Part shown: positions 37,854 to 46,786 of the stretch, piece after piece | Layout of the letters: each line of letters begins with the position of its first letter | How positions within the stretch are numbered: position 1 is the stretch's first letter | Assembly: GCF_002119405.1 (NCBI RefSeq) | Contig: NZ_MTBG01000021.1 | Span: 1-64,000 of the forward strand | Origin: Pseudoruegeria sp. SK021 | GTDB taxonomy: Bacteria > Pseudomonadota > Alphaproteobacteria > Rhodobacterales > Rhodobacteraceae | Length of the DNA stretch: 64,000 bases | Direction: 5' to 3' | Notes under the pieces: generated by a model | What the model was told of the DNA's origin: nothing | The model's database searches: none | The model's input: the letters and a program-made list of their open reading frames with translations, nothing else | Translations under genes and position numbers: made by a program

Positions 37854-38265
37854 TCCAACGGATCCCTCTGCGTATGTGGCGGTTCAAAGCATTTCTCTGC
37901 AGACCAGCCGCGACGTGGTCATGGCGCGGCAAGCGGTGGCCCGCGCCTTGAAATCGCGCGGGGCTTCGGCGATCAGAACCACCCGCTTCGCCACCGCTGT
38001 CAGTGAAATTGCGCGCAACGCGATTGTGCATGGCGGCGGCGGCGAAATCACCATTGGCTTCGATCTTGCCTCGGCCTATCTGATGGTGGAATGTCGCGAC
38101 AAAGGGCGCGGCATCGCAGATATCCCGCAAGCCATGGTCGATGGCTTCACGACAGCGGGCGGATTGGGGCGCGGGCTGGGCGGTGCGAAACGGTTGGCGG
38201 ACAGGTTCGAAATCATCACCGAAGCGGGCAAAGGAACGCGTGTCAGGATGGGCGTCAAAGTTTGA
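37846..38265 (+). CDS. rsbT: RsbT-like serine/threonine kinase (GHKL)
   Basis: A 139-residue HATPase_c kinase. The N-box is EIARNAIVHGGG (Glu54, Asn58), the G1 box CRDKGRGI and the G2 box GLGRGLGGAKRLAD. These match RsbT, which phosphorylates RsbR and RsbS and then, once released, activates a downstream partner. The GTG at 37846 overlaps the rsbS end by eight bases; an ATG at 37825 in the same frame is the alternative. Its stop overlaps the next gene as TTGA. Confidence 0.85.
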   Translation: MGDPTDPSAYVAVQSISLQTSRDVVMARQAVARALKSRGASAIRTTRFATAVSEIARNAIVHGGGGEITIGFDLASAYLMVECRDKGRGIADIPQAMVDGFTTAGGLGRGLGGAKRLADRFEIITEAGKGTRVRMGVKV

Positions 38266-39266
38266 AAAAGTGGATCGAAATCGATGACCGCAGCGCCATT
38301 GCCGCGTTGCGGCGTTTGGCCCGGCGTTATGCCACCAGCATTGACCTGCCCGAACGACGGCTGGAAGAAATGGCTATCGTCGTCACCGAGGCGGCAACAA
38401 ACGTGCTGCGCTATGCCGAGCGAGGCCGGGCCCTGATCGAGGTCATTCACGCCCCGGGCGTTGAAAAAATCGTCCTCGTCTTCACCGACCATGGGCCCGG
38501 TATCGGGGATATGGACCGGATGTTTCAAGATGGCGAAAGTTCCTCGGGTTCGGCGGGTTTGGGTCTGAGCGCGATCCGTCGGTTGTCGGACACATTCGAT
38601 ATCTTCTCGTCTGCCGCTGACGGAACCACCATCGTCTGTACCTTCGACCGTCAGAATTCCCCGCCCAATGCCGCCGTGCTGGACATTGAAGGCCTGCGGG
38701 TCTGCCACCCGGCCGAAAGCGTATGCGGCGACGACTGGATGTTGCGCCAAACGCCCGAAGCGACCGATGTGCTGGTCTGTGACGGCTTGGGACACGGCAG
38801 CCGGGCCGCCGAAGCCGCCGCCGAACTGATCCAGGGCGCGACCAATCACGCTGCGGATCCGGCGGCGACAATCACCGCCCTAAGCGCTGATCTGGTCGGA
38901 CATCGTGGCGCGGTTGCGGCGATGATCCGAATTCATATGGCCGACCTGACCATGGCCTATTCCGCCCTTGGCAACATCGCGACCCTTTGCATCGGCGCGA
39001 CCGGCATTCGGCGGCTAGCGGTGCGCGATGGCCGGATTGGCGGGCAAGCCACCCATGGGTTTGAAGACACGATACAACTCGCTCCCGGCGATATCCTCAT
39101 TCTGCACAGCGACGGGCTGAAAACCTTGCGAGACAAGAACTTTGCCCCGGGCCTCCTGGGCCGCAGCCCGCTTTTGATCGCGGCATTCCTGTTAGACCGG
39201 GCGTTTCGGGGCCGCGACGATGCAAGTATCGTTGTCGCCCGCCTGAAGGCCGAGCCCCGGTCATGA
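38262..39266 (+). CDS. HATPase-PP2C fusion (anti-sigma-kinase-like plus RsbX/SpoIIE-like phosphatase)
   Basis: A 334-residue protein with two modules. The first (about 1-132) is another GHKL ATPase of the RsbW/RsbT type with N-box TEAATNVLRYA, G1 TDHGPGIGD and G2 GLGLSAIRRLSD. The second (about 140-330) is a PP2C/SpoIIE-like phosphatase with CGDDW, LVCDGLGHGSRA and ILHSDG, ending in DDASIVVARL. It therefore combines kinase-like and RsbX-like phosphatase roles that would reset RsbR/RsbS. The start is TTG at 38262, overlapping the rsbT stop by four bases; the longer frame from 38091 reads through rsbT in another frame. The TTG start and tight coupling suggest low, balanced expression. Confidence 0.83.
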   Translation: MKKWIEIDDRSAIAALRRLARRYATSIDLPERRLEEMAIVVTEAATNVLRYAERGRALIEVIHAPGVEKIVLVFTDHGPGIGDMDRMFQDGESSSGSAGLGLSAIRRLSDTFDIFSSAADGTTIVCTFDRQNSPPNAAVLDIEGLRVCHPAESVCGDDWMLRQTPEATDVLVCDGLGHGSRAAEAAAELIQGATNHAADPAATITALSADLVGHRGAVAAMIRIHMADLTMAYSALGNIATLCIGATGIRRLAVRDGRIGGQATHGFEDTIQLAPGDILILHSDGLKTLRDKNFAPGLLGRSPLLIAAFLLDRAFRGRDDASIVVARLKAEPRS

Positions 39267-40411
39267 ACACTTCGGTCCTGACATCGGTAAGCCTTGAAGA
39301 AAGCGCGGACATCCTGCGCCTGCGCGAAGTCACCATGGCGCTTAGCGAGGCGTTGAAATTCGGCACCTTCGAAAAGACCCGCGCCGTGACCGCAGTGGTC
39401 GAACTGGGCCGCAACGCAATCGAGCATGGCAACCGGGGACGCGCCCGATTTTCCTATGGGGTGCTTCGCGGTCGACCCGCGTTAGAGGTCAGTGTCCTTG
39501 ATCACGGCACCGGCATTCCGCAAGAACGCCTATCAGGCGACACCGCCAATCGGACGGTTCCGGGTCACGGCGCAGGCCTTGGTCTGGGGTTGCGCGGCGT
39601 ACAGCGAATTGCCGCCCGGTTCGATGTCACCACGGGACAGGACGGCACCCGGATTGATGTGGCGTTTACCTCCTCTCTCGCGTCGTTCGACAGCAAGGCC
39701 CTGATTGCCTCGGCGTCCGACGCCCTGTCACGCCTCAACGCAAGCGACCCCGAGGCCGTCTTGACCGAGCAGAACCGCGAATTGATGGATTCTGTCGCCG
39801 CACATGATCTATTGATGAAGGAGCTTCACCATCGCACCGGCAACAACCTTGCCCTGATCGTCGCTCTGATCCGGATGAGTAAGGTCCAAGCGGTTGCCGA
39901 CGAGACCCGGCAGATTCTTGGCGAGTTGGAAACCCGCGTCGGATCACTGGCCAAGGCGCATGAGGTGATGCAACGCGCCACGAATGCGGGGTCTGTGCCG
40001 GCGCAAGAATTGCTGGATGACATCGCGCGTAATACAGAAAAAGCGTTCAACACTAGCGGGCTGCGCGTCGTTATTAAAGTTAATTGCCCGTCCTTGCACT
40101 TAGATGGCCGGGTCGCGGTCGATATCGGCCTGATTGTGGGCGAATTGATCACCAACGCCTACAAGCATGCCTTCACCGGCCGCAGCGCTGGCGCGATCGC
40201 GGTTGATCTGTCCGACGCGCCGAATGGCGAATTGTTCCTGTCGGTGCAAGATGATGGCGTTGGCCTCGCCGATAAAACTGCCCGCCCCGAGCGGTCGAAT
40301 TCATTGGGCTGGCGGCTGATCCGGGCACTCACGGCCCAGAACCACGGCACTCTCACAGTCGACGGATTAAACGGTTTGGCGGTTCACATTCGGTTTGCGC
40401 CATCCAGCTAA
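39263..40411 (+). CDS. Histidine kinase with two ATPase domains (RsbT/RsbW-like plus HisKA_2)
   Basis: A 382-residue protein. Residues 1-140 are an RsbT/RsbW-like GHKL domain with N-box VVELGRNAIEHG, G1 VLDHGTGI and G2 GAGLGLGLRGVQRIA. Residues 180-380 form a HisKA_2 histidine kinase: phospho-acceptor His189 in MKELHHRTGNNLALIVALI, then a second GHKL domain with GELITNAYKHAF and VQDDGVGL. The HisKA_2/HWE classes are the kinases that in Alphaproteobacteria control PhyR and the EcfG general stress response. The ATG overlaps the previous stop by four bases. No membrane segment or sensor domain is present, so input must come from the stressosome proteins encoded upstream. Confidence 0.85.
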   Translation: MNTSVLTSVSLEESADILRLREVTMALSEALKFGTFEKTRAVTAVVELGRNAIEHGNRGRARFSYGVLRGRPALEVSVLDHGTGIPQERLSGDTANRTVPGHGAGLGLGLRGVQRIAARFDVTTGQDGTRIDVAFTSSLASFDSKALIASASDALSRLNASDPEAVLTEQNRELMDSVAAHDLLMKELHHRTGNNLALIVALIRMSKVQAVADETRQILGELETRVGSLAKAHEVMQRATNAGSVPAQELLDDIARNTEKAFNTSGLRVVIKVNCPSLHLDGRVAVDIGLIVGELITNAYKHAFTGRSAGAIAVDLSDAPNGELFLSVQDDGVGLADKTARPERSNSLGWRLIRALTAQNHGTLTVDGLNGLAVHIRFAPSS

Positions 40412-40470
40412 TGCGCGGCATGGCAACCCTGCTACCCTGTACTCGTAACCTTTGATAGCGGGTGGCACAG

Positions 40471-41712
40471 TCACCGCTTAAGCGCGCTCATTACATGACC
40501 GACCGACAGGCCATGAACTATCGTAGAAATGAGAATGGTCACGCCCACCACCGACCAAAGCTGGGCTTCCCGGGCAAATTCCATATGACTGGTCGCATAG
40601 CTGAGATAGTAGACCGATCCGATCCCGCGCACGCCGTAAAAGGCGACGACCTGTCGCTCGCGTCCGTTCAACTCCGTTCCGGTCAACGACAGCCAGCCCA
40701 CCAGTGGCCGGAGCGCGAAAATAAGCAGGATGGCCAGCCAAACTTCTGACCAACGCAGGTCTTGCAGCAATGCAGGCAGCACCGCCCCGAACGCGATCAG
40801 CAACAGCGAAACCAAGGTCTGCTCAATGGACTGACAAAAGTCGTGCAGGCGTCGGTGAAACCGGTGTTGGTTTTCGATCCGGCGCAACACCAACCCCATC
40901 ACGGCCACGGCGATGAACCCATAGCCTTCGACAAGCTCGGTCGAGCCATAGCACAGCAACACACCTGCTAGCGATACGACCCCACTGGCGGTATTTGCTA
41001 GCGCAGAGTCGCGCGGGACCACAAACAGCACCTGGCCAAGAACCCAGCCGCCAGCCGCCCCCATCGCGGTGCCGACTACGATCCGATAGAGGACATCAAC
41101 CAAAAGCCACTCCATCCCCCAGACGCCGGGGTGCAAGCCCTGCGCGGCGACAAGCAACCCGAGATAGACGAACGGGAAGGCCAGACCGTCGTTCAAACCG
41201 GATTCGTTGGTGAGGGTAAAGCGAACGAGCTCTTCCCCGCCTTCGTGTGGCGGCCCGACCTGCACGTCGCTTGCAAGCACCGGGTCAGTTGGGGCCAATA
41301 CAGCGCCGAGTAGGATCGCCCCGGCGACCGTGAAGCCCGCCCACGTCGCGCCAAGAACCGCGACGCCCGCGATGGTCAATGGCATGGCGATCAACAACAG
41401 CCGCGCCGTTGGCACCCATTTATCCCACGGCCCGATCCGATCAATCCTAAGGCCGGCCGCAAACAACGCAACGATCACTGTCAACTCACTGACCAGTTCC
41501 CAAGGCCGGGCCATTTCGCGCGGGTCAGGAACGCGGGGCAAATTTGGCACCAGCCAGAATATCAACATGCCAAAGAGGATCAATAAGGGTGGCGCGGCGG
41601 GTTTTTCGTTGCTTGCCAAGCGCGGCAACCAATAAGCGGCCACAAGTGCTGCTCCGCTGACGGTGAGCAGGATGTGATACGGCTCGAGACCAAAGAAGGC
41701 AGTGATGTCCAT
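40471..41712 (-). CDS. Sodium/proton antiporter, CPA1 NhaP-like
   Basis: A 413-residue membrane protein with about 12 helices. The CPA1 transport motif is present: GAVLAPTDPVLASDVQVG followed by TNESGLNDGLAFPFVYLG, where the Asn-Asp pairs are the ion-binding residues. It should exchange sodium or potassium for protons and support pH or salt homeostasis. The ATG at 41712 has AGGAC upstream and begins right before the first helix; the extra 25 residues of the longer frame are not family-like. Its end converges on the stressosome operon. Confidence 0.86.
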   Translation of the reverse strand: MDITAFFGLEPYHILLTVSGAALVAAYWLPRLASNEKPAAPPLLILFGMLIFWLVPNLPRVPDPREMARPWELVSELTVIVALFAAGLRIDRIGPWDKWVPTARLLLIAMPLTIAGVAVLGATWAGFTVAGAILLGAVLAPTDPVLASDVQVGPPHEGGEELVRFTLTNESGLNDGLAFPFVYLGLLVAAQGLHPGVWGMEWLLVDVLYRIVVGTAMGAAGGWVLGQVLFVVPRDSALANTASGVVSLAGVLLCYGSTELVEGYGFIAVAVMGLVLRRIENQHRFHRRLHDFCQSIEQTLVSLLLIAFGAVLPALLQDLRWSEVWLAILLIFALRPLVGWLSLTGTELNGRERQVVAFYGVRGIGSVYYLSYATSHMEFAREAQLWSVVGVTILISTIVHGLSVGHVMSALKR

Positions 41713-41840
41713 GAAACGTCCTGAGTTCAGGGTTGAAGAGCACGGGCGCGGTCCCGATCGATCCTCCGGCAACGGCATAGACGCCATGCATAGTGCTTGG
41801 CGTCTATGTCCCGTCTCGGAGCGGCCTAGGGCTCTCTAAA

Positions 41841-41857
41841 ACCACCGGCTGGGCCGG
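41841..41857 (-). terminator. Weak hairpin after the catalase gene
   Basis: On the minus strand, CCGGC-CCA-GCCGG (41857-41845) is followed by TGGTTTTAGAG. It lies just past the catalase stop. The stem is short, so the call is tentative. Confidence 0.38.
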
Positions 41858-41875
41858 CCCCAAACCCGCGACCTT

Positions 41876-44035
41876 CTAGGCAGGCCACAGCGCGGCTTCG
41901 CGGTCCCAGTATCGAAGGTCCGCACAGCGCTTGATAAACGCTGCGGCCGAGGCTTTATCCGTCAGCGACACGCACCCGTCGTCAAGTTTATCGGTCAGCC
42001 CGCACGCCTCCACCAATCGCGCCGACGGGGCCGCCGTCGCGATGAATTTGCAGTGCACAAACGCATCCTTCAGAAAATCCTGCGCTGGCGGCATCGCGGC
42101 AACGGCCTTGCTGGTCGCATCGCCCAAGATGATGGCCACAGCATCGAACAACACCGACGGGCCTCCATCGACCTTTTCATCGGCAGGGTGCTTGTCGCCG
42201 TTGCTGTCGGTAAAGCCGCCAATCTTTGGCGCAATCAGCTTGATCATGACCCCTTCAGCGGCCGCAGCATCCTTTAGCGCTGTTAGTGTCGCCGCATCGG
42301 CACCGTCGCTGGCCAACACGCCAAGCGTGCGCCCGGCAAAGCTGTCGGGGCCGTTTTTCACAATACTTAACGCCGGCGATGGGTCCAGATCAGTCCGCGG
42401 TTGTTGCGCCGCTGGCGCGGCCTTTGGCAAGTCCTCAATGCCAAGCCCGTCAGCGACCCCTTCTGCCAAAGTTTGATCGATATTCAACAAGTGGGACACG
42501 ATGCGCCGCCGAATCCCCAGCATTTCACATTTGGACAGTTCAAAGACCAGTGCCGCTTGGATGTGCTGCTGCTCGACCTCGGTCTGGCTGATATAGAATT
42601 GCCGCGCTTGACTGTAATGGTCGGCAAAGCTTTCTGGCCGCAACCGCTGCTTATCGCCCTCGATGGGTTGACGATAACTGACATAGCCCTCTAGCGGATG
42701 TTCGCGCGGGCCTTCCTCCCAGCCATTGGGTTCATAATTCACCCGCCCGGCGCGAGCCGAGGTCTGCATGTGGCCGTCCTGCTGATAGTTGTGAACGGGA
42801 CAACCTTTTGGGCGATTGACCGGAATTTTTGTAAAATTCGGACTGCCAAGCCGCTTGATCTGGGTGTCGAGATAAGAAAAGTTTCGGCCCTGCAACAGCG
42901 GATCGTCAGTAAAATCGATGCCGGGCACGACGTTCTGAGTGCAGAATGCCACCTGTTCGGTCTCGGCGAAAAAATTATCGACGTTGCGGTTCAGGGTCAT
43001 GGTGCCAATGATCTCGGGCTTGATCACTTCCTCGGGGATTAACTTCGTCGGATCCAGCACGTCGAAATCAAAGCTGTCCGCGAACTCCTGATCGAAGGTC
43101 TGCACCGCCAGATCCCAGCGAGGGGCATTGCCGGTGTCGATCTCTTCCCACATGATCCGGCGATGCCGGTCGGGATCGGCACCGTTTGTCTTCAGCGCCT
43201 CATTCCAGACCTTCGATTGCAGGCCCAGCTTTGGCTTCCAATGAAACTTCACGAAGGTCGATTTCCCCTCGCTGTTGATAAAGCGGAACGTATGGACGCC
43301 AAAGCCTTCCATCGTCGAAAATGACCGTGGGATCGCGCGGTCAGACATGGTCCACATCACCATGTGCATCGACTCTGGCGTGAGCGAGATGAAGTCCCAG
43401 AAATTATCATGTGCGGACTGGGCTTGGGGAAAACCGGTGTCAGGCTCTGGCTTGACCGCATGGACCAAATCAGGAAACTTCATCGCATCTTGAATAAAGA
43501 AAACCGGCATGTTGTTGCCAACCAAATCCCAATTGCCTTGGTTAGTGTAGAATTTCACCGCAAAGCCCCGGACGTCGCGGGCCAAGTCCGCCGAACCCTT
43601 CGATCCCGCCACCGTCGAGAACCGGGTAAACACCTCTGTAGTCTTGCCAACCTCTTGAAACGGCGCGGCCATTGTCAGTTCCGGGATCGCCTTGGTGCAT
43701 TCAAAGACGCCATGTGCGCCATAGCCGCGGGCATGCACGACCCGTTCGGGGATCCGCTCGTGATCGAAATGGAAGATCTTCTCGCGCATCACGAAATCTT
43801 CAAGCAGCGCGGGACCAGACGCACCGGCCTTCAGGGTGTTCTGGTTGTCGGAGATTGTCACGCCTTGCGCTGTGGTCAGGCGTTCAGATTGGTTCTCCGC
43901 TTGTTGGTGAACTTCACCGCCGTGGCCCTGCTCAGGGAACGGAACATCCGTCGCCGGTTGCGTGGCGCGCTGGGATTTGGAATTGGACGCCGCCTTCTTG
44001 GGCTTGGGCGTTTCGGTCTTGGATGTGTCAGGCAT
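41876..44035 (-). CDS. katE: Large-subunit catalase, HPII type
   Basis: A 719-residue clade 2 haem catalase. An unstructured N-terminal extension rich in Lys, Thr and Gln (about 1-60) precedes the core with catalytic His101 ([13 protein letters not shown]) and Asn174 ([16 protein letters not shown]). The haem-ligand Tyr region is [15 protein letters not shown]. The extra C-terminal flavodoxin/DJ-1-like domain of large catalases starts near residue 575 ([18 protein letters not shown]). It breaks down hydrogen peroxide in the cytoplasm. It lies 36 bases after a small gene in the same direction that has an EcfG-like promoter, so the two probably form a stress-induced operon. Confidence 0.93.
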   Translation of the reverse strand: MPDTSKTETPKPKKAASNSKSQRATQPATDVPFPEQGHGGEVHQQAENQSERLTTAQGVTISDNQNTLKAGASGPALLEDFVMREKIFHFDHERIPERVVHARGYGAHGVFECTKAIPELTMAAPFQEVGKTTEVFTRFSTVAGSKGSADLARDVRGFAVKFYTNQGNWDLVGNNMPVFFIQDAMKFPDLVHAVKPEPDTGFPQAQSAHDNFWDFISLTPESMHMVMWTMSDRAIPRSFSTMEGFGVHTFRFINSEGKSTFVKFHWKPKLGLQSKVWNEALKTNGADPDRHRRIMWEEIDTGNAPRWDLAVQTFDQEFADSFDFDVLDPTKLIPEEVIKPEIIGTMTLNRNVDNFFAETEQVAFCTQNVVPGIDFTDDPLLQGRNFSYLDTQIKRLGSPNFTKIPVNRPKGCPVHNYQQDGHMQTSARAGRVNYEPNGWEEGPREHPLEGYVSYRQPIEGDKQRLRPESFADHYSQARQFYISQTEVEQQHIQAALVFELSKCEMLGIRRRIVSHLLNIDQTLAEGVADGLGIEDLPKAAPAAQQPRTDLDPSPALSIVKNGPDSFAGRTLGVLASDGADAATLTALKDAAAAEGVMIKLIAPKIGGFTDSNGDKHPADEKVDGGPSVLFDAVAIILGDATSKAVAAMPPAQDFLKDAFVHCKFIATAAPSARLVEACGLTDKLDDGCVSLTDKASAAAFIKRCADLRYWDREAALWPA

Positions 44036-44071
44036 GGGACCCTCGTTTGCGAATTGAGTGATCTGGGGTGG

Positions 44072-44410
44072 TCAAACTGTCTTGCCGCCCTCCGGCGGAT
44101 CGCGGCCGTCATCGGGTCCGCCGTCATCTGGGACGCCGTCATCTGGATCGGTGGGCGCGTGGCGTAACTTCGCCGGTCCGACTGCGTCATGGATGTAGTA
44201 ACTTTGCGGCGACGGCGCGGCGCGATCCTTGGGCCCGAGATCGGGTTGCTCCGGTCCGGCGCGGCGGTCCGGCTGCGGGGCGCCGCGCACGCCAATCGGA
44301 CGTGGCGGCAGATCCTTGCCGGGGTGATCAAATTCATAACTGGGGTTGCCATAGAAATCGGTTGGGCGATTAGGGCGCTTTTGCGGCACCGAAGGATCGT
44401 CGTCGGCCAT
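44072..44410 (-). CDS. Small hydrophilic protein upstream of the catalase gene
   Basis: A 112-residue protein, Pro, Asp and Gly-rich, with no membrane segment and no recognised domain. It begins MADDDPSVPQKRPNRPTDFYG and ends with a repetitive Asp-Gly-Gly-Pro-Asp stretch, suggesting disorder. The ATG at 44410 has GGGAG eight bases upstream and is preferred to the longer frame to 44458. It precedes the catalase gene by 36 bases and sits behind an EcfG-like promoter, so a role in stress survival is inferred from position only. Confidence 0.6.
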   Translation of the reverse strand: MADDDPSVPQKRPNRPTDFYGNPSYEFDHPGKDLPPRPIGVRGAPQPDRRAGPEQPDLGPKDRAAPSPQSYYIHDAVGPAKLRHAPTDPDDGVPDDGGPDDGRDPPEGGKTV

Positions 44411-44755
44411 TGCTTTTCTCCCAGCATCGGGCGTTGCGTCGGATTGGATAGTCAACACGCGGCTCGGGCGATGGTTCCACGCGTTTCACAGCATCATGTG
44501 CCCCCCCCCAGAGGCCTGACCTCTGGCGGTTCACCCCATATGTGAATTAAGCGGCAGTGCCTTGGCGCGGCCCCAATCAACGCCCGCAGGGGCCCACCGG
44601 TGACGGTCTTTTGTCTGCGCAACAGTTCAGATACTTGTGCGTGTCTCTGGACAGACCCCTAGCCTGCCGCAGCATCGGGGCGAGAGTGCTTTACTTTGCA
44701 TGCGCTCGTCGCCTAATCAGAACCCCAAGCGGCGCTGCGCCGGGATGGGGCTTCG
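44411..44755. other. 345-base divergent intergenic region
   Basis: It separates the catalase operon from the TPR protein gene. It holds an EcfG-like promoter (44454-44478), a run of nine C residues (44501-44509), and a stem CCAGAGG/CCTCTGG at 44508-44526 that could be an operator. No gene is supported here. Confidence 0.55.
44454..44478 (-). promoter_or_regulatory. EcfG-like promoter before the catalase operon
   Basis: On the minus strand: GGAAC (44478-44474), 16 bases, TGTT (44457-44454), matching GGAAC-N16/17-CGTT at eight of nine bases. The predicted start lies about 35 bases before the ATG at 44410. Confidence 0.58.
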
Positions 44756-46588
44756 GTGACCAACTTAAACAACCAGTCCGACCAAGGCGCCCCGCTGCCC
44801 ACCGCCGGGCCTGCGGCAGCAGACGTGCGCGCGCAGTTGGACCGCATCCTGAACAGTGCGGCGCTGAGCGGCAGCCAGCGGCGGCGCGATCTGCTGCGCT
44901 ATCTTGTCGAAGAGACGCTCGCCGGACGCGGGCATCAAATCAAAGGGTATTCTGTCGCGCTGGCCGTCTTGGGCCGGGACGAGAGTTTCGATCCCGCATC
45001 CGATCCCGTTGTCCGGCTTGAGGCCGGGCGCTTGCGCCGGTCGCTCGACACCTATTACGTCGATGTCGGCATGCAGGATCCGGTGCGGATCACGATCCCA
45101 AAAGGGGCTTATGTTGCAGATTTCGTCTGGTGGATGCCCGAGACCACGGCCGAGCCAAAGGATCCGTCCCCCACGCCGGTGCCCGCGCCACTAGCCGACC
45201 CTGCGCCGCGCACCGAGCCGCCCACAGCACCGGTGCAGGACCTGCCCGAACCTGCCCCACCACCCGCCCGCATCTGGCGCAAACCCAGCACCCGAATTGC
45301 AGCCCTAACCCTCATTCTGGGCCTCGGGCTGGCGACGGTCACGTGGCTTTCTCTGCGGGAAGACCCACCGACTTTGGCCGAACCGCACGGCTCTGCGATC
45401 ATCGTTTTGCCCTTTGAAAAACTGGATGGCAGCGATGATACCAAGCTGCTTGCGAACGCGATCACCCAAGACCTGATCTATGACCTGATGCGCTCGCCCG
45501 ATTTTCGGCTGTATTCGGCGCAAGACAGTTTTGGACAGGACCCGGACGCCGACCCGGTCACGCTTGGACGCAACATCGGGGTCGCCTTCGTGTTGCGCGG
45601 CAGCATCCACACCGGCCCAAGCAGAGTCCGCCTTGTGGCGCAACTGGTCGATGCCACCTCAGGAAGTATCGTCTGGAGCGGCAGTTATGATCGGGTGCCA
45701 AGTCCAAACGATCTGTTCAAGCTGCGCAGCGATCTGTCATCGACAGTCGCAACCGTTCTCGGCGAAACTTTTGGTGTGGTGAATGAGGCCACTTTCGATC
45801 GGTTGTCCAAGATGGGCACCCCCAGTCTGGACAGTTATTTCTGTGTGCTGCGCGGCTATGAATACCGCCGTACATTCGAGGATGTCTTGTATGAACCGGC
45901 CCGAGCCTGCTTGCTGGATGCCGTCGCCAATGACCCCGATTACGCCGACGCTTGGGCGATGCTCGGCTGGATCGAACTCGACGCTGTCCGTCAGGAAATG
46001 GTACCGCCTGCCGACAACCCAGCCCGGATGCGTGCGGCCTATGCGTCCGCCGAGCGCGCGCTCAAGCTAGACCCGAACAACATCCGTGGCCTCAGCGCCC
46101 TTTCCGCCATCACCTTCTCAACCGGAGAGTTTGCCCAGTCTGAACAGTTCCAACGCCGGGCGCTGGCCTTGAACCCGAACGACCCTGCAACGCTTGCCCA
46201 ACTTGGCTGGCAACTTTCGGTGCGTGGAAATTGGGACGACGGCATCCCTCTGCTGACCCGAGCGATTGACCGCAGCGCCAACCCGCCCGGATGGTATTTT
46301 CACCTGATCGCTGTTCACGCCTATCTCAATGGAAACTATGCCGGGGCCTTGGCGGCTGCGGACCGTTCGGCCAAGTTTGGATCCGCCATAGGTCTGGCAC
46401 TGGCGGCGATCAGCCATGCAAAGCTTGGCGACAACACTGCGGCCAGCGACGCGTTTGCGGCAATGGCGCAAGCCTGGCCTTTGCTGGCCCGCGATCCCGC
46501 CGCCACGCTTCAGAAATTCCATCCGACGGATCAGATTGTCACGGCCATTGTAGAGGGTCTGCAACAGGTCGGCGGGGTTGAACCCTAG
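44756..46588 (+). CDS. Membrane-anchored winged-helix-like/FlgO-like/TPR protein
   Basis: A 610-residue protein. Residues 25-125 match a domain often found before TPRs in rhizobial adenylate-cyclase-like and acidobacterial regulators (QRRRDLLRYLVEETLAGRG, DPVVRLEAGRLRRSL, IPKGAYVADF); it may bind DNA or regulate. A Pro-rich linker leads to one membrane helix (181-200). Then comes a FlgO-like region (AIIVLPFEKL, AFVLRGSIHTG, LVDATSGSIVWSG) and C-terminal TPR repeats (about 390-590). The order resembles CadC-type one-component regulators, with a cytoplasmic N-terminus and periplasmic rest. No cyclase catalytic domain is present. GTG start with GGGG upstream. Target genes unknown. Confidence 0.72.
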   Translation: MTNLNNQSDQGAPLPTAGPAAADVRAQLDRILNSAALSGSQRRRDLLRYLVEETLAGRGHQIKGYSVALAVLGRDESFDPASDPVVRLEAGRLRRSLDTYYVDVGMQDPVRITIPKGAYVADFVWWMPETTAEPKDPSPTPVPAPLADPAPRTEPPTAPVQDLPEPAPPPARIWRKPSTRIAALTLILGLGLATVTWLSLREDPPTLAEPHGSAIIVLPFEKLDGSDDTKLLANAITQDLIYDLMRSPDFRLYSAQDSFGQDPDADPVTLGRNIGVAFVLRGSIHTGPSRVRLVAQLVDATSGSIVWSGSYDRVPSPNDLFKLRSDLSSTVATVLGETFGVVNEATFDRLSKMGTPSLDSYFCVLRGYEYRRTFEDVLYEPARACLLDAVANDPDYADAWAMLGWIELDAVRQEMVPPADNPARMRAAYASAERALKLDPNNIRGLSALSAITFSTGEFAQSEQFQRRALALNPNDPATLAQLGWQLSVRGNWDDGIPLLTRAIDRSANPPGWYFHLIAVHAYLNGNYAGALAAADRSAKFGSAIGLALAAISHAKLGDNTAASDAFAAMAQAWPLLARDPAATLQKFHPTDQIVTAIVEGLQQVGGVEP

Positions 46589-46786
46589 CTCCGGGGGCAA
46601 AGCACGCGCCTTCAACCTGCGATCCATAAAGCAAGGATGGCCTCCCGCGCAACCAGCAGCAGCGAGGCCCCGAAAAACCGATGATCGACGCCGTGGAGCA
46701 CCGGGGCGTTCAATCGCATGGCACCGATCCGCCAAGCGCTGTACCAGACCGCCAATGACCTTCTCTTCCGAACTGGACACCCAGCC

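Noticed and set aside
40456-40482. Imperfect inverted repeat between the kinase and antiporter genes
   Set aside because: The stem has a bulge and overlaps the antiporter stop codon; too weak to call as a terminator.
44508-44526. Stem CCAGAGG/CCTCTGG next to a C-run as a terminator
   Set aside because: It lies upstream, not downstream, of both neighbouring genes and has no T-run, so termination is unlikely.
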